Of a stretch of DNA of 23,487 nt, positions 21,933-23,487 are shown one piece after another. The notes under the pieces are model-generated. The model was not told where the DNA came from. It made no database searches and saw nothing but the letters and a program-made list of their open reading frames with translations. The position numbers and the translations under genes are program-made. This stretch comes from a virus: IMG/VR virus record IMGVR_UViG_3300025131_000444, positions 1-23,487 of that record; one strand, written 5' to 3'. Position 1 is the stretch's first letter; each line of letters opens with the position of its first letter.

Positions 21933-23487
21933 TTACTGTAGTATTTCTGCTAATAAAGATCCGAATCTGTGGTATTCAGTAGAAGTTAGTTGTAATTGAG
22001 CGCGTCTTTGCTGTCCAAGCTTACCTGGAGTCTGTCTTCCTGCTTTAGGTCTTGGACCTCCTCCTTCGTCGGGAGAAGCTCCAGATTTCGAACCATATTT
22101 CCTCATGTGAGCTTGCGTTTTCAATCTATCCGCATAGTCTGGGCTAACTCTTGCCGTTGACCTTTCCCCAGAACTGCTTGGTACAGGTTTTTTAACACCT
22201 CTGGCTGCAACATGTGCTGATCTATCAGCACTAGCAGCAGCAATCCCTCCTCCTTTTAGACCTTGACCATGCCGTTGGCCTGATCTACCACCAGCAGCGA
22301 CCTTCTTGAGAACATCTGGGTCTCTCTTACTTGCACCTCTTCCTAATTGTAGTGGTTTTTTATCTGGAACTACTTCGGCTTCCACCTCCCTAGGAGGTTG
22401 TTTACCCGCAGGAAGTTGAGGCTGCCCTGGATGAGGAGCCCCGTTTCTTCTCTGGTCTGGTTGCTCTTCCCTATGTTCTGCTGGAACTTTCGGAGGTGTT
22501 TTCGATGGACGAGAACCATCCCCTCCTTTATCTCTTGGTCCAACACTAACTCCAGGTCTATCTCCTTGTGCTTCAGCACTAGGCTTCCCACCAGCCACCC
22601 CACCCTTTTTGGTTTCAAGCTCTCCTGCTCCAGGACCGTGCCTTGTAACCTTAAGTGAAGCCATAGCTCTTTTTCTCTGTCCAGGCTCAAATTCCTTATT
22701 TCTAGCTGCTGTTCTTCTAGCCTCGGCCTTTTCCTCATCTCCTTGTGCAAGCCCGGATTGACGGCGTTTTTCTGTGTCAAGAATATCTTTCACCTCTAGA
22801 TTTTCTTTCCTCTTATCCATATACTTTTCACCAACAGCTTCTTTTGCCGCTTTACCGAATCTCTTAATAGCCTGACCAGTCCCTGTAGCTGCATCAACTG
22901 CGGTTCCATGCACCTTGGACTTAAGCCTTTCTGTCTTGTCCCGCCTTACTTCTCTATGACCTCTACGGGTATCTGCCGCAGCTTCATCATCGGCTCTCCT
23001 AATCTTTCTCCTAGATACATCATCTTCCCTTGATTGCTCTCCAGCATGCTTCCTACTCGCCCTACCTTCCTCTCCAGCAGCGGTAACATCTAAAGCTCTT
23101 TCTGTTCCTTTAGCCTCAATTTCCTCAGTACCCTTCTTTCGGAAGCCAAGAGTTTTCCAAGATCTGCCTCCAGATTTAATTTTAGCTGCCTTCCGATTAC
23201 CCTTCTCAGTTTCAATTTTTTCTTGCGCGGCAGCCATACCTTTTGCTGCACCTCCAGCCGCTCCTTTAATCTTAGTGGCCTTACCTTCAGCCTCTGCTTC
23301 TCGCTCAACAGTACCTTTCCACTTCCTGAATCTGGTTTCACCAGTCCTCTGCTGTGTATCCTTAAGATCTTGTTTTCTACTAGCGGCTCTTGTTTTCTTA
23401 ATTCTTCGCGTATCTTCTTTGGTTTTATACTTCTCAAATCTCTTCGCTGTTCTTAGAGTGGATCTATGGTGCTTCCGTAATCCTCGT
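21933..23487 (-). CDS. Long Lys/Arg-rich protein, N-terminus beyond the window, C-terminal STEYHR motif
   Basis: The reading frame is open past the ATG at 23237 up to the right edge with the same basic character (KWKGTVEREAEAEGKATKIK, then GAAGGAAKG), so the real start lies outside and at least 518 residues are visible. It is rich in Arg, Lys, Glu, Gly and Ala with no hydrophobic core, and appears disordered. It ends in TSTEYHRFGSLLAEILQ, nearly the same peptide as in the gene at 17322-17975. The stop is one base before the next ATG. It lies upstream of the scaffold gene, in the head cluster. I infer a DNA-associated head protein; nothing enzymatic is visible and I do not recognise a family. 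Confidence 0.75.
   Translation of the reverse strand, partial: RGLRKHHRSTLRTAKRFEKYKTKEDTRRIKKTRAASRKQDLKDTQQRTGETRFRKWKGTVEREAEAEGKATKIKGAAGGAAKGMAAAQEKIETEKGNRKAAKIKSGGRSWKTLGFRKKGTEEIEAKGTERALDVTAAGEEGRASRKHAGEQSREDDVSRRKIRRADDEAAADTRRGHREVRRDKTERLKSKVHGTAVDAATGTGQAIKRFGKAAKEAVGEKYMDKRKENLEVKDILDTEKRRQSGLAQGDEEKAEARRTAARNKEFEPGQRKRAMASLKVTRHGPGAGELETKKGGVAGGKPSAEAQGDRPGVSVGPRDKGGDGSRPSKTPPKVPAEHREEQPDQRRNGAPHPGQPQLPAGKQPPREVEAEVVPDKKPLQLGRGASKRDPDVLKKVAAGGRSGQRHGQGLKGGGIAAASADRSAHVAARGVKKPVPSSSGERSTARVSPDYADRLKTQAHMRKYGSKSGASPDEGGGPRPKAGRQTPGKLGQQRRAQLQLTSTEYHRFGSLLAEILQ

Noticed and set aside
22370-23437. Alternative minus-strand ORFs (22370-22780, 23090-23437) in the long basic protein
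   Set aside because: The frame used in the annotation is open for the whole 1.55 kb and carries the STEYHR motif shared with another gene; the others are fragments of the same GC-rich, codon-repetitive stretch.
1-23487. tRNA genes, rRNA, CRISPR arrays, insertion sequences
   Set aside because: Gaps between genes are all under 90 bp and none reads as a cloverleaf, regular spaced repeat or transposase.

Overview
The window looks like part of the genome of a tailed, contractile-tail bacteriophage of the broad T4-like kind. It is AT-rich and densely packed, and I saw no tRNA, rRNA, CRISPR array or transposase. The virion genes match T4 head, neck and tail genes by motif and order (scaffold gp22, major capsid gp23, neck gp13 and gp14, tail completion gp15, sheath gp18, tube gp19). 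gp46/gp47 recombination nucleases and a gp55-like late sigma factor are also present. The replicative polymerase is not the T4 family B type. It is a family A enzyme with an N-terminal uracil-glycosylase-like domain, as in phage SPO1, and it is divided among three genes. This mixture suggests a distant ('far') T4 relative; host and habitat cannot be read from the window.

Left part (1-8742, DNA metabolism and regulation). Mostly on the minus strand, in transcription order from 7101 downward: polymerase part 1 (UDG-like domain plus exonuclease motifs I and II); an inverted plus-strand 92-residue gene; polymerase part 2 (exonuclease motif III plus thumb start); polymerase part 3 (palm and fingers); a small zinc-ribbon protein; gp47; gp46; and a class II ribonucleotide reductase cut by the left edge. 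Around 7.1-8.7 kb the strand alternates: gp55-like sigma factor (+), a thioredoxin-like protein without cysteines (-), an unknown protein (-) and a PD-(D/E)XK nuclease (+).

Right part (8711-23487, virion genes, all minus strand). In transcription order: a long basic protein cut by the right edge; a small basic protein with Ala-Arg-Pro repeats; gp22; gp23; a hairpin terminator and a perfect T4-type late promoter; a small AT-hook-like protein; gp13; a basic internal-protein-like gene; gp14; gp15; a PAAR-type spike-tip protein; a 58-residue gene; sheath; tube; a strong terminator; and a 982-residue protein of unknown function.

The main candidate for something undescribed is a scattered set of basic or unusual proteins (5804-6082, 17322-17975, 21560-21931, 21933-23487 and the N-terminus of the 982-residue protein). 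They carry matches or near matches to the T4 prohead-protease site (L/I-x-E followed by A/G), and two share the peptide STEYHR. I read them as candidate internal proteins packaged with the DNA. One of them is inserted, inverted and with its own promoter, inside the polymerase.
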